Source: UBA8437 sp003445035
GTDB lineage: Bacteria > Planctomycetota > Planctomycetia > Planctomycetales > Planctomycetaceae
Reading direction: 5' to 3'
DNA: 7,149 nt
NCBI GenBank assembly: GCA_937901285.1
Contig: CALCHI010000302.1
Span: 1 to 7,149 of the forward strand
In this document: in pieces, positions 1 through 6,550 of the stretch
Position numbering within the stretch: position 1 is the first letter of the stretch
Layout of the letters: every line of letters begins with the position of its first letter
The notes under the pieces: generated by a model
Seen by the model: the letters and a program-made list of their open reading frames with translations, nothing else
Database searches by the model: none
What the model was told of the DNA's origin: nothing
Translations under genes and position numbers: made by a program

Positions 1-211
1 GGGCGTCACGCTGGCCGGAATCGATTCCGCCGGTTGCCCCGGACCGCGCCGCACCGAACTCTGGAACCGCCTGGCCGATGCCTGGGCACTTGAAGGCCTC
101 GACGAAATCACCCAAGAGGTGAGCCTCGACCAACTGGACACATCCATCGCCCTGATGCGAAACGGCGACCACATCGGCCGGACCATCGTTCGGCTCGCCG
201 ACGACGACTAG
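1..211 (+). CDS. acuI: YhdH/AcuI-family NADPH quinone oxidoreductase / acrylyl-CoA reductase, C-terminal fragment
   Basis: Only the last 69 codons are present, in the frame starting at base 2 and ending with TAG at 209-211. The start lies beyond the left edge. The translation begins GVTLAGIDSAGCP and ends HIGRTIVRLADDD. This fits the C-terminus of the YhdH/AcuI subfamily of medium-chain dehydrogenases: a G(V/I)DS segment, an arginine- and tryptophan-containing helix (RRTELWNRLAD), an EVSL strand-helix turn, and a final GRT(I/L)V strand. Family members are soluble NADPH-dependent enzymes of about 325-330 residues. E. coli AcuI (YhdH) reduces acrylyl-CoA to propionyl-CoA. The nucleotide-binding and catalytic parts are outside the window, so the substrate cannot be judged. 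The gene converges with the minus-strand FAD oxidoreductase, and the two stop codons overlap within CTAG. The family call is fairly secure; the exact enzyme name is less so. Confidence 0.82.
   Translation, partial: GVTLAGIDSAGCPGPRRTELWNRLADAWALEGLDEITQEVSLDQLDTSIALMRNGDHIGRTIVRLADDD
208..211. other. Shared palindromic CTAG giving the TAG stop of two convergent genes
   Basis: The four bases CTAG contain TAG on the plus strand at 209-211, ending the AcuI-like gene. They also contain TAG on the minus strand at 210-208, ending the FAD oxidoreductase gene. No intergenic base remains, so any transcription terminator for either unit must lie inside the opposing coding sequence. I see no hairpin with a U-tract here. 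Confidence 0.9.
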
Positions 212-1608
212 TCCTCGACCACGTGCTCGGCAAACCGGTCGTTGGCCGCTTCCCACCCTGCCGCATTCCAGCTTCCGTCGCTTCCCAGGCAGTCGGCGGC
301 AGCGAAAGCCATCGCCAGTGCGTGGTGGGTGTTGTCGTGGGCGAACAGCCCCTGTCGGCCCAGCGTCACCAGGCCCGGCCACTGGTCCAGGTACGAGCGA
401 ACCGCAGCCAGGTGTTGGTCGTAACCATGGTCATAAACCGGATACACCCACGGCACTCGGCGGACTTCCGCAGCCCGTATCGGTTTCAGCGGCGGCAACC
501 CGATCCGGGTCACCTCGCGACCAACCTGGTTCACCAGTTCATCGTCGGACATCTGCCACGTCGCGTCACCCGGGTCACAGGGCACCTCGATGCACACGCC
601 GGTCCGATCCGAATGTGAACGTGCCGCTGCGTAGTGCGTCGGTTCGGACGTGCGTGACAGGCCCACCGAGGAATCCGGGACATAGTGTGCGTCGAAGGGG
701 GTCCATCGGGCCGAGTCCAGCACCACGCAGACCAGTACCGCGGCTCGACTGTGCAAAGCCGATGTGGCGGCGGCCACTTCGGCGGGTGGGGCCGGTTCCA
801 GCAGGCCGACCAGGCGGGAAATCGGGATCGTCGAAAACACCCTGTCGAATTCGTGACGTCCTTCTCCGGTCTCAATTTGCCATCCCGGATCACGGTTCTG
901 TAAACCAGTGACCGGTGAGGACACCGACAGGCGTCCTCCACGCCGCTCGAAGTCCCTGGCCAGCGCCTCGGCAATCCGTCCGAAGCCACCGTCGGGATAA
1001 TAGAAGGACGCGCCGGCCCGACCCCGATTCCACAACTGGCGGGTCATCCGACGAATGATCTGCCACGGCGAACGGACCGAAACGCGTCGACGAGCCTGTT
1101 CGGCAGCGATCTCGATCGGTTCGCGACCCCACAACTTCCGTGCCATCGGGAAATAGAACTCGCGGCACAGCGTGACCCCAAGTTGACCTTCCAGCGTCGC
1201 GGCAAACGAATCCGTGTCGTAACGGCTCGGCCGCACCAGCATGTCCCGCAGAAGACCGCACTTGATCCGCCAGGGAAGTTTCACCGCGGCATCGACCGGC
1301 CGAAGCGGAAACCGGATAAAACGTCCGCCCAGCACGATTCGTCCGTGGCGGGGTCTGCGGTGCAACACCCCCGGCAATAACTCGTGCAGCACCTCCAGGA
1401 TTTCCGGGTCGATGCTGGGGTGCAGCCGGTGGCTGCCGTGATCGAAGACGACGCCTTCGAGTGCGAAGCTGGCCGCCAATCCGCCGACCTCGGCATTCGC
1501 CTCGAACACCTCGACCTCCATCTCGCCCGCGTCGTCGCGAGCGAGAATCTGTCTCGCCAGGCCCAGCCCTGCCGGCCCGCCACCCAGGATCGCCACCCGG
1601 ACACTCAC
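208..1608 (-). CDS. FAD/NAD(P)-binding oxidoreductase, protoporphyrinogen oxidase / UDP-galactopyranose mutase superfamily
   Basis: This is a 466-aa predicted flavoprotein. Residues 7-18 (ILGGGPAGLGLA) form the GxGxxG dinucleotide-binding loop after strand VRVAI. E36 ends the second strand (VEVFEAN), followed by the GG of VGGLA (42-43). A DHGSHRLHP segment (56-64) and a GRFIRFPLRP segment (95-104) resemble the UDP-galactopyranose mutase/HemY-like (COG1232) flavoproteins found in polysaccharide clusters. The C-terminal FAD segment is GRQGLFAHDN (417-426). There is no signal peptide. The frame stays open upstream to an ATG at 1761, but GTG at 1608-1606 is the better start. It puts the Rossmann strand at the N-terminus, has AGGAGG seven bases upstream, and overlaps the asnB stop as GTGA. 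It is the last gene of the operon. It probably redox-modifies or isomerises a nucleotide- or lipid-linked sugar, which is inference. Heme synthesis is unlikely from context. Confidence 0.85.
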   Translation of the reverse strand: MSVRVAILGGGPAGLGLARQILARDDAGEMEVEVFEANAEVGGLAASFALEGVVFDHGSHRLHPSIDPEILEVLHELLPGVLHRRPRHGRIVLGGRFIRFPLRPVDAAVKLPWRIKCGLLRDMLVRPSRYDTDSFAATLEGQLGVTLCREFYFPMARKLWGREPIEIAAEQARRRVSVRSPWQIIRRMTRQLWNRGRAGASFYYPDGGFGRIAEALARDFERRGGRLSVSSPVTGLQNRDPGWQIETGEGRHEFDRVFSTIPISRLVGLLEPAPPAEVAAATSALHSRAAVLVCVVLDSARWTPFDAHYVPDSSVGLSRTSEPTHYAAARSHSDRTGVCIEVPCDPGDATWQMSDDELVNQVGREVTRIGLPPLKPIRAAEVRRVPWVYPVYDHGYDQHLAAVRSYLDQWPGLVTLGRQGLFAHDNTHHALAMAFAAADCLGSDGSWNAAGWEAANDRFAEHVVED

Positions 1609-3572
1609 GACGAGGCCTCCTGGCATCGTGCAGGGCGGACCTCGGGCATATGGCTCGATGGGTCCCCGGAACCGAGATACAGGTCGTGCCAGGTCAGGAA
1701 GTTCATCAGGCCCCACAGCGCCCGGCCGTGATCGACGCGATGAGACTGGTGTTGCTCCCAAATCGATCGGATCGCGGCCGGGTCAAGCAGGCCGCCCGCC
1801 GCGGACGATTCGCTCAGCAACAGGTCACCGGACCACTCCTTCCACTCGTCGGTCAACCACCTCGAGTAGGGCATCTCGAGTCCAACCTTCTTCTTCGAGA
1901 GAATCCGCGACGGCAACCGGCCCTGCATGCCCCTCCTGAGCAGTTGTTTCCCCGTCAAACCGCTCATCTTCAACGACGTCGGCCACGACACCAGTTCTCG
2001 GGCCAACTCGATATCGGTGAACGGCACACGGGCCTCCAGGGAATGAGCCATTGTCATCCGGTCGTTCTTGACCATCAGATCGTCGGGCAGGAACATCCGC
2101 CGATCAATTTCGAGCAGGCCGTCAAGAGGATCGGATGCCGCCGAGGTCTCGTAGAGCGAGTTGAACAGCGACGCGGTCGTCGGCGCCGCAGCCGCTCCGA
2201 CGATCAACTTGTGCCGGGCCTCTTCCGAAAGCACCTCCCGCCAGAAGCAGTGCGACTCGGCGACGCCCAGTTCCACACCGCGGATGAAACGCTTCGCCTT
2301 GAACTCAAAACTCAGCTTGCGATGCGAGACCGGCAACAGGTCGACCAGCGGACGGACCAGGCCGCGGCGGATTGGCCCGGGCATTCGTCGCATCCGCAAC
2401 CGTGCCCGGCAAGCGCGGTGCGTGTCGTAGCCGGCATGCAACTCGTCACCCGCCTCTCCCGACAACAGCACGGTGACATGATCCCGGGCCGTCTCGGCCA
2501 GCAACCAGGTGGGAATCGCCGAACCATCGGCATAGGGTTCGTCGATCGCCGCCAGCGCGGCCGGCAGCAGTTCGGCCACCCGGTCGGGTGTCACCCGAAT
2601 CTCGTGGTGTTCGGTGCCCAAAGACCTGGCGACCATCCGTGCCGCGTCCGACTCGTCAAAACTCGGATCGTCAAACCCCAACGAAAACGTGTGAAAAGCA
2701 GCATCTCCGCGAACCTCCGCATGCAGCGCCGCCAACGCACTCGAGTCGAGGCCCCCCGAAAGCATCACGCCAACAGGCACGTCCGAAACAAGCTGCCGCT
2801 CAACCGCCGCTCGCAACAACCCGGTCGATTTCTCTGCGGCCTGCTGGACCGACTGCCGCGCGATCCCATCGCCGGCTGCAAGCTGGCAGAAGTCCCCCCG
2901 GTCAACGACCCGCGCCTCCGAGTCGATCTGGAGCCACGTACCCGGTGCCAATTCCCGGATCCCGACAAACGCGGTGCGTGCGCCGGGAATGTAGTTCAAG
3001 CCGAAGTAATGATGCAGGGACTCAACATCGACCTCGGGACGGTACCCGGGCACTTCCAGCAGGGCCTTGATCTCGGAGGCGAACCAGAAACACCCCTCGT
3101 GTTCGAGCAGGAACAGTGGCTTGATCCCAAACGGATCACGAGCCAGTAACAGCTTCTGACCGCGGCTGTCCCAGGCCGCCAGGGCAAACATCCCGTCGAA
3201 TTCCTCCAGCGCGGCGTGCCCGGACCGCTCGAGCAGATGCAACACCACCTCGGTGTCCGTCCGGGAGCGGAATGGTCCGGATTCTTGCTCGAGGTTCTTT
3301 TGCTGTTTCAACTCCCTGAAGTTGTACAACTCGCCGTTCCACGCCAGCGTCGTGGCTCCCGACGGGGTTCGCATCGGCTGACGCCCGGCAGCCGACAGGT
3401 CGATGACACTGAGTCGCCGATGAGCCAGTCCGCATCGTCCGTCCCAGGCCAGTCCCTGGTCGTCCGGTCCGCGATGAACCAGACGGGCCGACATCCGTTC
3501 GAGTGTCTCTGACGGATCCCACCCGTCCCGGCTGCCCCCCCGTCCAACGACGACTCCTGCCAATCCGCACAT
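1605..3572 (-). CDS. asnB: Class-II glutamine-dependent asparagine synthetase / amidotransferase (AsnB family)
   Basis: This is a 655-aa protein starting MCGLAGVV, so removal of Met exposes the Cys2 nucleophile of class-II (Ntn) glutaminases. The N-terminal domain carries HRGPDDQG (33-40), RRLSVIDL (52-59, with the glutamine-binding Arg), WNGELYNF (78-85) and TDTE (105-108). ARDPFGIKPLF (144-154) is also present. The ATP-pyrophosphatase synthetase domain carries SGGLDSS (272-278), IDEP (343-346), LSGEAGDE (370-377) and SLEARVPF (511-518). AsnB hydrolyses glutamine and transfers ammonia to an adenylated carboxylate, classically aspartate. In surface-glycan clusters, relatives amidate sugar uronates or other acceptors. 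The ATG at 3572 is chosen because Cys must be residue 2. An upstream ATG at 3656 would bury it and run into the GT2 gene. The start lies seven bases after the GT2 stop with only a weak, distant GAGG. At 655 aa it is somewhat longer than E. coli AsnB (about 554 aa), as is usual for the glycan-cluster type. Confidence 0.93.
   Translation of the reverse strand: MCGLAGVVVGRGGSRDGWDPSETLERMSARLVHRGPDDQGLAWDGRCGLAHRRLSVIDLSAAGRQPMRTPSGATTLAWNGELYNFRELKQQKNLEQESGPFRSRTDTEVVLHLLERSGHAALEEFDGMFALAAWDSRGQKLLLARDPFGIKPLFLLEHEGCFWFASEIKALLEVPGYRPEVDVESLHHYFGLNYIPGARTAFVGIRELAPGTWLQIDSEARVVDRGDFCQLAAGDGIARQSVQQAAEKSTGLLRAAVERQLVSDVPVGVMLSGGLDSSALAALHAEVRGDAAFHTFSLGFDDPSFDESDAARMVARSLGTEHHEIRVTPDRVAELLPAALAAIDEPYADGSAIPTWLLAETARDHVTVLLSGEAGDELHAGYDTHRACRARLRMRRMPGPIRRGLVRPLVDLLPVSHRKLSFEFKAKRFIRGVELGVAESHCFWREVLSEEARHKLIVGAAAAPTTASLFNSLYETSAASDPLDGLLEIDRRMFLPDDLMVKNDRMTMAHSLEARVPFTDIELARELVSWPTSLKMSGLTGKQLLRRGMQGRLPSRILSKKKVGLEMPYSRWLTDEWKEWSGDLLLSESSAAGGLLDPAAIRSIWEQHQSHRVDHGRALWGLMNFLTWHDLYLGSGDPSSHMPEVRPARCQEASS
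1616..1621 (-). promoter_or_regulatory. Shine-Dalgarno AGGAGG deciding the GTG start of the FAD oxidoreductase
   Basis: The minus strand reads AGGAGG, then a seven-base spacer, then GTG at 1608-1606. It lies inside the 3' end of asnB, as expected for translational coupling. It argues against the upstream in-frame ATGs at 1761 and 1626. Confidence 0.8.
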
Positions 3573-3579
3573 CGTCGTT

Positions 3580-4545
3580 TCAGGCCTCGCCCGAGTCGGA
3601 TTGCTTCTGTTCGGTCTGCAGCCGGGCCGGAATGTAGTCGATGCCCACCCGGCCACCCCGCCGCGCCATGCTCTCGGTCATCATTCCCATCAACAGCATC
3701 TGCACCGCGACGACCAGCAGGATCACCGTCGTCGTCGAAACCGTTTCGGTCGTCAACAGTTTTTCCGCGCCTCCGTCGCGAGCGGTCACGCTGATGTCCC
3801 ACGCCAGCTTGATCCCGCCCAGGAAGAAACTGGCCAGGGCCATCGGAGCAAAGACCCGCAACGGTCGAAACAGGATCGACAACCGGGTCACCAGCGAGAG
3901 AAACCCGAAGAAGTCCCAGGCGACAACCTTCGACCGACCGACCCGGCGACGGTACTCGATCGGTCGGTAGACCACCTCAAGGCCGTCACAAAGCGACGCG
4001 ATGGTCAGCGTGGTGGTGAAGCTGAACCGTTCGGAGAGGATCGGGAGGTACTGGATGACCAGCGATCGCCTGAAGACCCGCAGGCCCGAGTTGAGATCGG
4101 GAATCCGGGCCCCGGTGACAAACCTCGCCAGGCCTCGAAGAAAGGCTTTGGCGGGCCGCCGGATCAGGGGCACCGCCGACGGATGTCCCGATCGGTCGCC
4201 CACGACCATGTCGGCCCCATCCAGCGCATCGACCAGTTCGGGAATGCTTGCGGCCGGGTAAGTGCCATCGGCGTCGATGATCGCGATCGTCTCCCAGGTC
4301 GCCGCCTGGACACCGGTCTTCAGAGACGCCCCGTAGCCCAGGTTTCGCTCGTGCCGCACCACTCGCACCCCTGTGTCTTCGGCGACATCCGAAGTGCCGT
4401 CGTCGGAGGCATCATCGACCACAAGGATCTCGACCGGCCGGTCCCACCCGGCAGCCATGTCCTGGAGTTCCGCCAGCACAGCGCCCAGCCCCTCACGCTC
4501 CCGGTAAGCGGGCACGATCACCGATACGCCAACTGGTTGACTCAT
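3580..4545 (-). CDS. GT2-family polyprenyl-phosphate glycosyltransferase (DPM1/GtrB-like) with two C-terminal membrane helices
   Basis: This is a 321-aa GT-A fold enzyme. VSVIVPAY (7-14) is the first strand and VVDDASDDGT (42-51) the nucleotide-binding Asp motif. The DxD-type metal site is DADGTYP (91-97). DLNSGLRVF (150-158) and RRRVGRSK (198-205) are the acceptor-side motifs typical of dolichol/polyprenyl-phosphate mannose or glucose synthases. Two hydrophobic segments follow at about 229-250 and 271-291, then a charged cytosolic tail, so the enzyme should sit at the inner face of the cytoplasmic membrane. Family members move a sugar from UDP or GDP to polyprenyl phosphate. The ATG at 4545 overlaps the upstream stop as ATGA and has AGGAGG nine bases before it. 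Its likely role is to make the lipid-linked sugar used by the upstream membrane protein (inference). The sugar cannot be predicted. Confidence 0.92.
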   Translation of the reverse strand: MSQPVGVSVIVPAYREREGLGAVLAELQDMAAGWDRPVEILVVDDASDDGTSDVAEDTGVRVVRHERNLGYGASLKTGVQAATWETIAIIDADGTYPAASIPELVDALDGADMVVGDRSGHPSAVPLIRRPAKAFLRGLARFVTGARIPDLNSGLRVFRRSLVIQYLPILSERFSFTTTLTIASLCDGLEVVYRPIEYRRRVGRSKVVAWDFFGFLSLVTRLSILFRPLRVFAPMALASFFLGGIKLAWDISVTARDGGAEKLLTTETVSTTTVILLVVAVQMLLMGMMTESMARRGGRVGIDYIPARLQTEQKQSDSGEA

Positions 4546-6347
4546 CGCCCCCCCCCTCCTGCCGGTGCCCGTTCAAGTCGCTCGAGGTTCAGACGGGCCG
4601 CGGTGAAGTCGGGGTCGGCTTTCAGTGCCCCACGCCACGCGTCGGCCGCCTTGTCGGATCGTCCCTGGTCCAGGTAAACCAGCCCGAGGTTGGTCCAGGC
4701 CTCGGCGTATCCCGGTTCCAGTTGCACGGCACGTTCGAGGTGGCCGCGGGCCTGGTCGAATCGCCCCTGTTGGGCGAGGATCATTCCCAGGTTATTGCGA
4801 GCTTCGACCAGTTGCGGATCGAGTTCGACGGCACGACCGCAGGCCTCGGCAGCTTCGTCAAGTTTCCCCTGTTGTTCGATCACAAACCCCAGGTGATTCC
4901 AGGCAACAGCGTACGACGGCTTGGCATCGATCGCGCGACGAAATGACTTCTCGGCAGCCGCCAACTCACCACGGTGAAACAAAACCCGCCCCTTCCCGTC
5001 GTGTGCCTCGGAGTACCCGGGTTGCAGTTGGAGTGCCCGATCGAGGTGCCGTTCGGCAACCGGGTCGTTGCCGTCCTCGAGCAACACTCCGGCCAGGCTC
5101 AGGTGCGCCTGGGCTGATGTCGGCACCGCCCTGACCCATTGTTCCAGAAAGCCCCGGTGGCTGCGATAGGCCGTCCCACGGGCCCAGCCAACCACCGCCA
5201 GTCCGATCACAATGACCAACGCCGCTCCCAGGCCGCGACGCCCCCGACCAACCGGCAACTTCTCCAGGGCCATCAGCACCAGGGCCACCAACGGCACCGT
5301 GGCAAGGAATCCGTACCGTTCGGCAAATGGCGTCTGTTGCTGCACCAGGCTGGCCGTTGGTGCAATCACCAGCAGGAACCAGCCGATCCAGAACAGCACC
5401 ACCCGGCCACGTTGCCCGTCGCTTCCGGAGCGTCCTCGCCACACCCCCAGGCCGATCCCACCCAGGATCGCCATCGACAAAAGTCCGCGCGGCGGGCTCC
5501 ACCAGTCGGCGACACCCGGTTCGTAAACCAGCGACCATCCCGGAGCCACCAGCGACTGCAGCGTGTAGCCAATCGACTGTAACGGCCCGAGCGGATTGTC
5601 GAGAACCGCCAGGTGATGCTCTCCCGATCCGGCAAACAGGGACCAACGAATCGCCAGGTACACGCCCAACAGCACCACGCCGGCCGCGTGGCGGCGGAGC
5701 CATGCGATCAACGAGGACGGCCGTGCCCCCGACATCCCCAACAGGTCGGCCCACACAAACAACACCGGCAGCACCACCGCCTGTTCACGACACAACAGCC
5801 CCATCCCGACCAGTCCCCAGGCCACACCGGCCCAGCGACGGCCGCCGGGGCCGTTGGCCCGCAACCAGGCGGCCACCGCTGCGGTGATCGCCACGGCCGC
5901 CAGCAATGTCTCGCGCCCCGATGAGACCGGATAAATGGCACAGGCCGACACCGGGTGCACGGCGGCCATCAACGCGCCAACCAGCGCCGCCGACCAGGTC
6001 AACCGCATCGACGGCGACAGCAACAGCCAGAAGACCGACAGGGCCCAGCACGAGGCCAGCAGCACGTTGAACGCGTGGAACGCTGTCGCCGATTGACCAT
6101 GCGCGGCGTTCTGCAAGTCGATCGTCAACCAGGTCAGCGGACGGTAATACGGCAGGTTGTCGGCCTGCCGGGTCGTGAAGACCGAGACCACGTCACTGAA
6201 ACCCGACGGCACCGACCGGGCGTGAACCACCAGAAAATCGTCATAGATGAAGTCGCACCACAACGCGGGCAGATAGACAACGATCACCGCCGCGGCCAGG
6301 CCACAGGCCATCGGTCCGAGCAAGCCGCGTTTGGGCGGTTGGTGCAT
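4542..6347 (-). CDS. Polytopic GT-C/TMTC-like membrane protein with five C-terminal TPRs, putative glycosyltransferase
   Basis: This is a 601-aa protein. A hydrophobic helix (about 12-31) is followed by DFIYDDF (32-38), an acidic first-loop motif like that of GT-C enzymes. YYRPLTWL (67-74), HPV (131-133), YPVSSGRETLL (139-149) and CREQAVVLP (186-194) match the layout of the bacterial TMTC/PMT-like TPR proteins (RPL, HPV, SGR, KE..LP blocks). About ten hydrophobic segments run to residue 390. Five tandem 34-residue TPRs occupy 411-580, followed by a capping helix and a Gly-rich tail. GT-C enzymes use polyprenyl-phosphate sugars outside the cytoplasm, and the next gene could supply one. The ATG at 6347 is preferred. 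An in-frame ATG at 6437 gives a poorly hydrophobic extension and lies upstream of a TATACT box that would promote this operon. Neither start has a clear Shine-Dalgarno. Transferase activity is inferred; a structural or assembly role remains possible. Confidence 0.8.
   Translation of the reverse strand: MHQPPKRGLLGPMACGLAAAVIVVYLPALWCDFIYDDFLVVHARSVPSGFSDVVSVFTTRQADNLPYYRPLTWLTIDLQNAAHGQSATAFHAFNVLLASCWALSVFWLLLSPSMRLTWSAALVGALMAAVHPVSACAIYPVSSGRETLLAAVAITAAVAAWLRANGPGGRRWAGVAWGLVGMGLLCREQAVVLPVLFVWADLLGMSGARPSSLIAWLRRHAAGVVLLGVYLAIRWSLFAGSGEHHLAVLDNPLGPLQSIGYTLQSLVAPGWSLVYEPGVADWWSPPRGLLSMAILGGIGLGVWRGRSGSDGQRGRVVLFWIGWFLLVIAPTASLVQQQTPFAERYGFLATVPLVALVLMALEKLPVGRGRRGLGAALVIVIGLAVVGWARGTAYRSHRGFLEQWVRAVPTSAQAHLSLAGVLLEDGNDPVAERHLDRALQLQPGYSEAHDGKGRVLFHRGELAAAEKSFRRAIDAKPSYAVAWNHLGFVIEQQGKLDEAAEACGRAVELDPQLVEARNNLGMILAQQGRFDQARGHLERAVQLEPGYAEAWTNLGLVYLDQGRSDKAADAWRGALKADPDFTAARLNLERLERAPAGGGGR
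4548..4556 (-). repeat. G9 homopolymer at the TPR protein / GT2 junction
   Basis: The plus strand has nine consecutive C (minus strand G9). The tract encodes the Gly-rich end of the TPR protein (PAGGGGR) and forms most of the spacer between the GT2 Shine-Dalgarno and its ATG. A change in tract length would shift the last codons of the TPR gene past its present stop and alter SD-to-start spacing. Slippage activity is not shown by one sequence. Confidence 0.85.
4555..4560 (-). promoter_or_regulatory. Shine-Dalgarno AGGAGG for the GT2 gene
   Basis: The minus strand reads AGGAGG, then a nine-base spacer made of the rest of the G tract plus CG, then ATG at 4545-4543. It supports the ATG that overlaps the upstream stop codon, and translational coupling. 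Confidence 0.75.
4608..5117 (-). repeat. Five tandem TPR units (102-bp period) within the membrane protein gene
   Basis: Residues 411-444, 445-478, 479-512, 513-546 and 547-580 align in register every 34 residues without gaps. Each has the TPR pattern: a small/Leu helix A (such as AWNHLGFVIEQQGK) and an alanine-rich helix B ending in a (V/L)xLxP-type turn (VELDP, VQLEP, LQLQP). The DNA copies are diverged, so this is a protein-level repeat and not a recent duplication. TPRs bind partner proteins; no ligand can be named. Confidence 0.93.
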
Positions 6348-6425
6348 CACAGTGGCCCCGCAGCCGTCGCCAAAGGGGCGATCGAATGGGTGACAAAACA
6401 AGAGGCTGAACCGGATCGAACCTCG

Positions 6426-6431
6426 AGTATA
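6426..6431 (-). promoter_or_regulatory. Candidate -10 box (TATACT) for the glycan operon
   Basis: The minus strand reads TATACT, five of six matches to the sigma-70 -10 consensus, about 79 bases before the ATG at 6347. Transcription would start near 6419 and leave a leader of about 70 bases. No convincing -35 is seen at 16-18 bases (the 17-base position reads TCCCGA), so this is tentative. Confidence 0.35.
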
Positions 6432-6485
6432 GGACATGGCCGGACCCGTCGGGACACCTCACTGCGATTCCCCATTTCCACCGGA

Positions 6486-6515
6486 TTCGCACTTACCATC
6501 TCGTCCGGTTATGCT
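6486..6515 (+). promoter_or_regulatory. Weak sigma-70-like promoter candidate for the LLM monooxygenase
   Basis: TTCGCA (6486-6491, four of six matches to TTGACA), an 18-base spacer and TATGCT (6510-6515, four of six matches to TATAAT) lie about 58 bases before the ATG at 6573. Matches of this quality arise by chance, so this is only the best candidate by eye. Confidence 0.2.
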
Positions 6516-6525
6516 GCCGCACGTC

Positions 6526-6550
6526 CCTGGCTCTTCGAACCCCGGCCAGG
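6526..6550 (+). promoter_or_regulatory. Inverted repeat in the LLM monooxygenase leader
   Basis: CCTGGC (6526-6531) and GCCAGG (6545-6550) are perfect six-base arms around a 13-base loop, ending 22 bases before the start codon. It could be an operator half-site pair or an RNA hairpin in the 5' leader. There is no U-tract, so it is not a good terminator. Confidence 0.3.

Noticed and set aside
1609..1761. 51-codon N-terminal extension of the FAD oxidoreductase
   Set aside because: It overlaps asnB. The Rossmann strand starts directly after the GTG at 1608, which has a well-placed AGGAGG.
1461..3149. 562-codon open frame on the plus strand opposite asnB and the FAD gene
   Set aside because: It lies entirely antisense to two genes with full motif sets. 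Its translation is Arg/Gln/Pro/His-rich without any recognisable domain, typical of a G+C-rich shadow frame.
3573..3656. 28-codon N-terminal extension of asnB
   Set aside because: It would bury the Cys2 nucleophile that must be N-terminal, and it overlaps the GT2 coding sequence.
3601..4677. 358-codon plus-strand open frame opposite the GT2 gene
   Set aside because: It is antisense to a clear GT2, with low-complexity Arg/Pro/His composition and no domain, so it is a shadow frame.
6348..6437. 30-codon N-terminal extension of the TPR membrane protein from ATG at 6437
   Set aside because: The extension precedes the natural first membrane helix, has no Shine-Dalgarno, and would begin upstream of the TATACT box. 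It cannot be fully excluded.
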